64,000 bases of DNA from an uncultured Muribaculum sp. GTDB lineage: Bacteria; Bacteroidota; Bacteroidia; Bacteroidales; Muribaculaceae. The stretch's first letter is position 1. Each line of letters starts with the position of its first letter. Under the pieces are notes generated by a model. That model was not told the origin of the DNA and searched no databases. It saw nothing but the letters and a program-made list of their open reading frames with translations. The position numbers were made by a program, and so were the translations under genes. The DNA is taken from assembly GCF_910583865.1 (NCBI RefSeq), contig NZ_CAJTYX010000011.1, positions 1 through 64,000 of the forward strand. Reading direction: 5' to 3'. Below, in pieces: positions 63,662-64,000 of this stretch.

Positions 63662-64000
63662 ATGCATGACCTGATTCATAAGTATAAGGAGAATAAACTT
63701 TCGGCGGAGGAGATCGGAAAGCTTCGTGAGTTGCTTGACGGAATGTCGGATGATGAATTGTCGGCATTCCTGGAAAAGGACTGGGAGGAAAACGGAGAGC
63801 GAAGGGAGACTCTTCCGGAAGATGTAAGTGCCAGGTTAAGAAAGACAGTATGGGCATCTGCCGGTCTGCGCCCTTCCGGCGGAAGAAGATTCATGTGGAT
63901 TGCGGCATGTTGCGCGGTAATGGCATTGTGCCTCTTCGCAGGGTATGCCGCACGTGGAATCATGGTGTCAGGTGGCGATGATTCGGATGTCGTGATTGCC
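63662..64000 (+). CDS. FecR-like anti-sigma factor (partial, runs off the window)
   Basis: At least 113 codons, open to the window end. The N-terminus is cytoplasmic, acidic and helical (KLSAEEIGKLRELLDGMSDDELSAFL), as in sigma-binding FecR domains, followed by a transmembrane segment (about residues 78-96, MWIAACCAVMALCLFAGYA). The periplasmic FecR domain would lie beyond the window. It presumably restrains the ECF sigma factor encoded directly upstream until a TonB-dependent receptor signals. Confidence 0.85.
   Translation, partial: MHDLIHKYKENKLSAEEIGKLRELLDGMSDDELSAFLEKDWEENGERRETLPEDVSARLRKTVWASAGLRPSGGRRFMWIAACCAVMALCLFAGYAARGIMVSGGDDSDVVIA

Noticed and set aside
1..64000. tRNA or rRNA genes
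   Set aside because: No cloverleaf-like T-arm (GGTTCRA) context or rRNA sequence was noticed in any intergenic region; a tRNAscan run would settle it.

Overview
The window looks like chromosomal DNA of a Bacteroidales bacterium, most plausibly a Muribaculaceae-like gut species. Evidence: repeated TAnnTTTG -7 promoter boxes (the Bacteroides-type signal), a GldH gliding/secretion lipoprotein, BACON-domain lipoproteins with acidic residues after the lipobox Cys, a membrane-bound TPR/AraC regulator, type-IX-like C-terminal sorting tails, and a fairly GC-rich coding background. Family-level assignment is inference. No tRNA, rRNA, CRISPR array or intact transposase was found.

Layout. 1-4.9 kb (minus): recJ, recQ and a TPR protein in a tight operon. 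4.9-8.9 kb (minus): an MscS channel with a clostripain-like lipoprotein, then the CCA-adding enzyme. 8.9-9.3 kb: a 379-bp MITE-like element. 9.3-14.9 kb (minus): coiled-coil protein, zapA, a structured RNA that may be 6S RNA, RNase Y, a RicT/PSP1 protein, gldH and an M24 peptidase. 15-18 kb (minus): cardiolipin synthase and rpsF-rpsR-rplI. 18-26.4 kb (minus): a tandemly duplicated two-gene lipoprotein module, the most striking accessory region. 26.6-41.7 kb (plus): bioB, PASTA protein, rluD-like synthase, acyltransferase, metallophosphoesterase, tex, HPPK-like protein, U32 peptidase, aldose epimerase, two small lipoproteins, a SUI1/YciH protein and an AddA-like helicase-nuclease. 41.8-49.9 kb (plus): TPR/AraC regulator, GH85 endo-beta-N-acetylglucosaminidase, a small secreted protein and a CotH-kinase protein, which together look like an N-glycan-related locus. 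50-57.4 kb: a small AT-rich membrane gene (plus), then histidine kinase, folK, and the rimP-nusA-infB operon (minus). 57.5-64 kb: endonuclease/phosphatase (minus), then aroQ-pyk-O-methyltransferase-rbfA-LolE-like permease (plus), and an ECF sigma factor with a FecR-like anti-sigma cut by the window edge.

Most of the window is housekeeping. Points that reward a second look: the duplicated BACON/SGNH plus GLUG-repeat lipoprotein pairs, which share near-identical 3' ends, covarying terminators and 9-nt tandem repeats; the MITE-like element next to the CCA enzyme gene; translational coupling of RNase Y to a RicT homologue with an extra Cys cluster; two promoters placed so that the mRNA should be leaderless; and the regulator-GH85-CotH cluster. 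All functional calls come from reading motifs; no database search was run.
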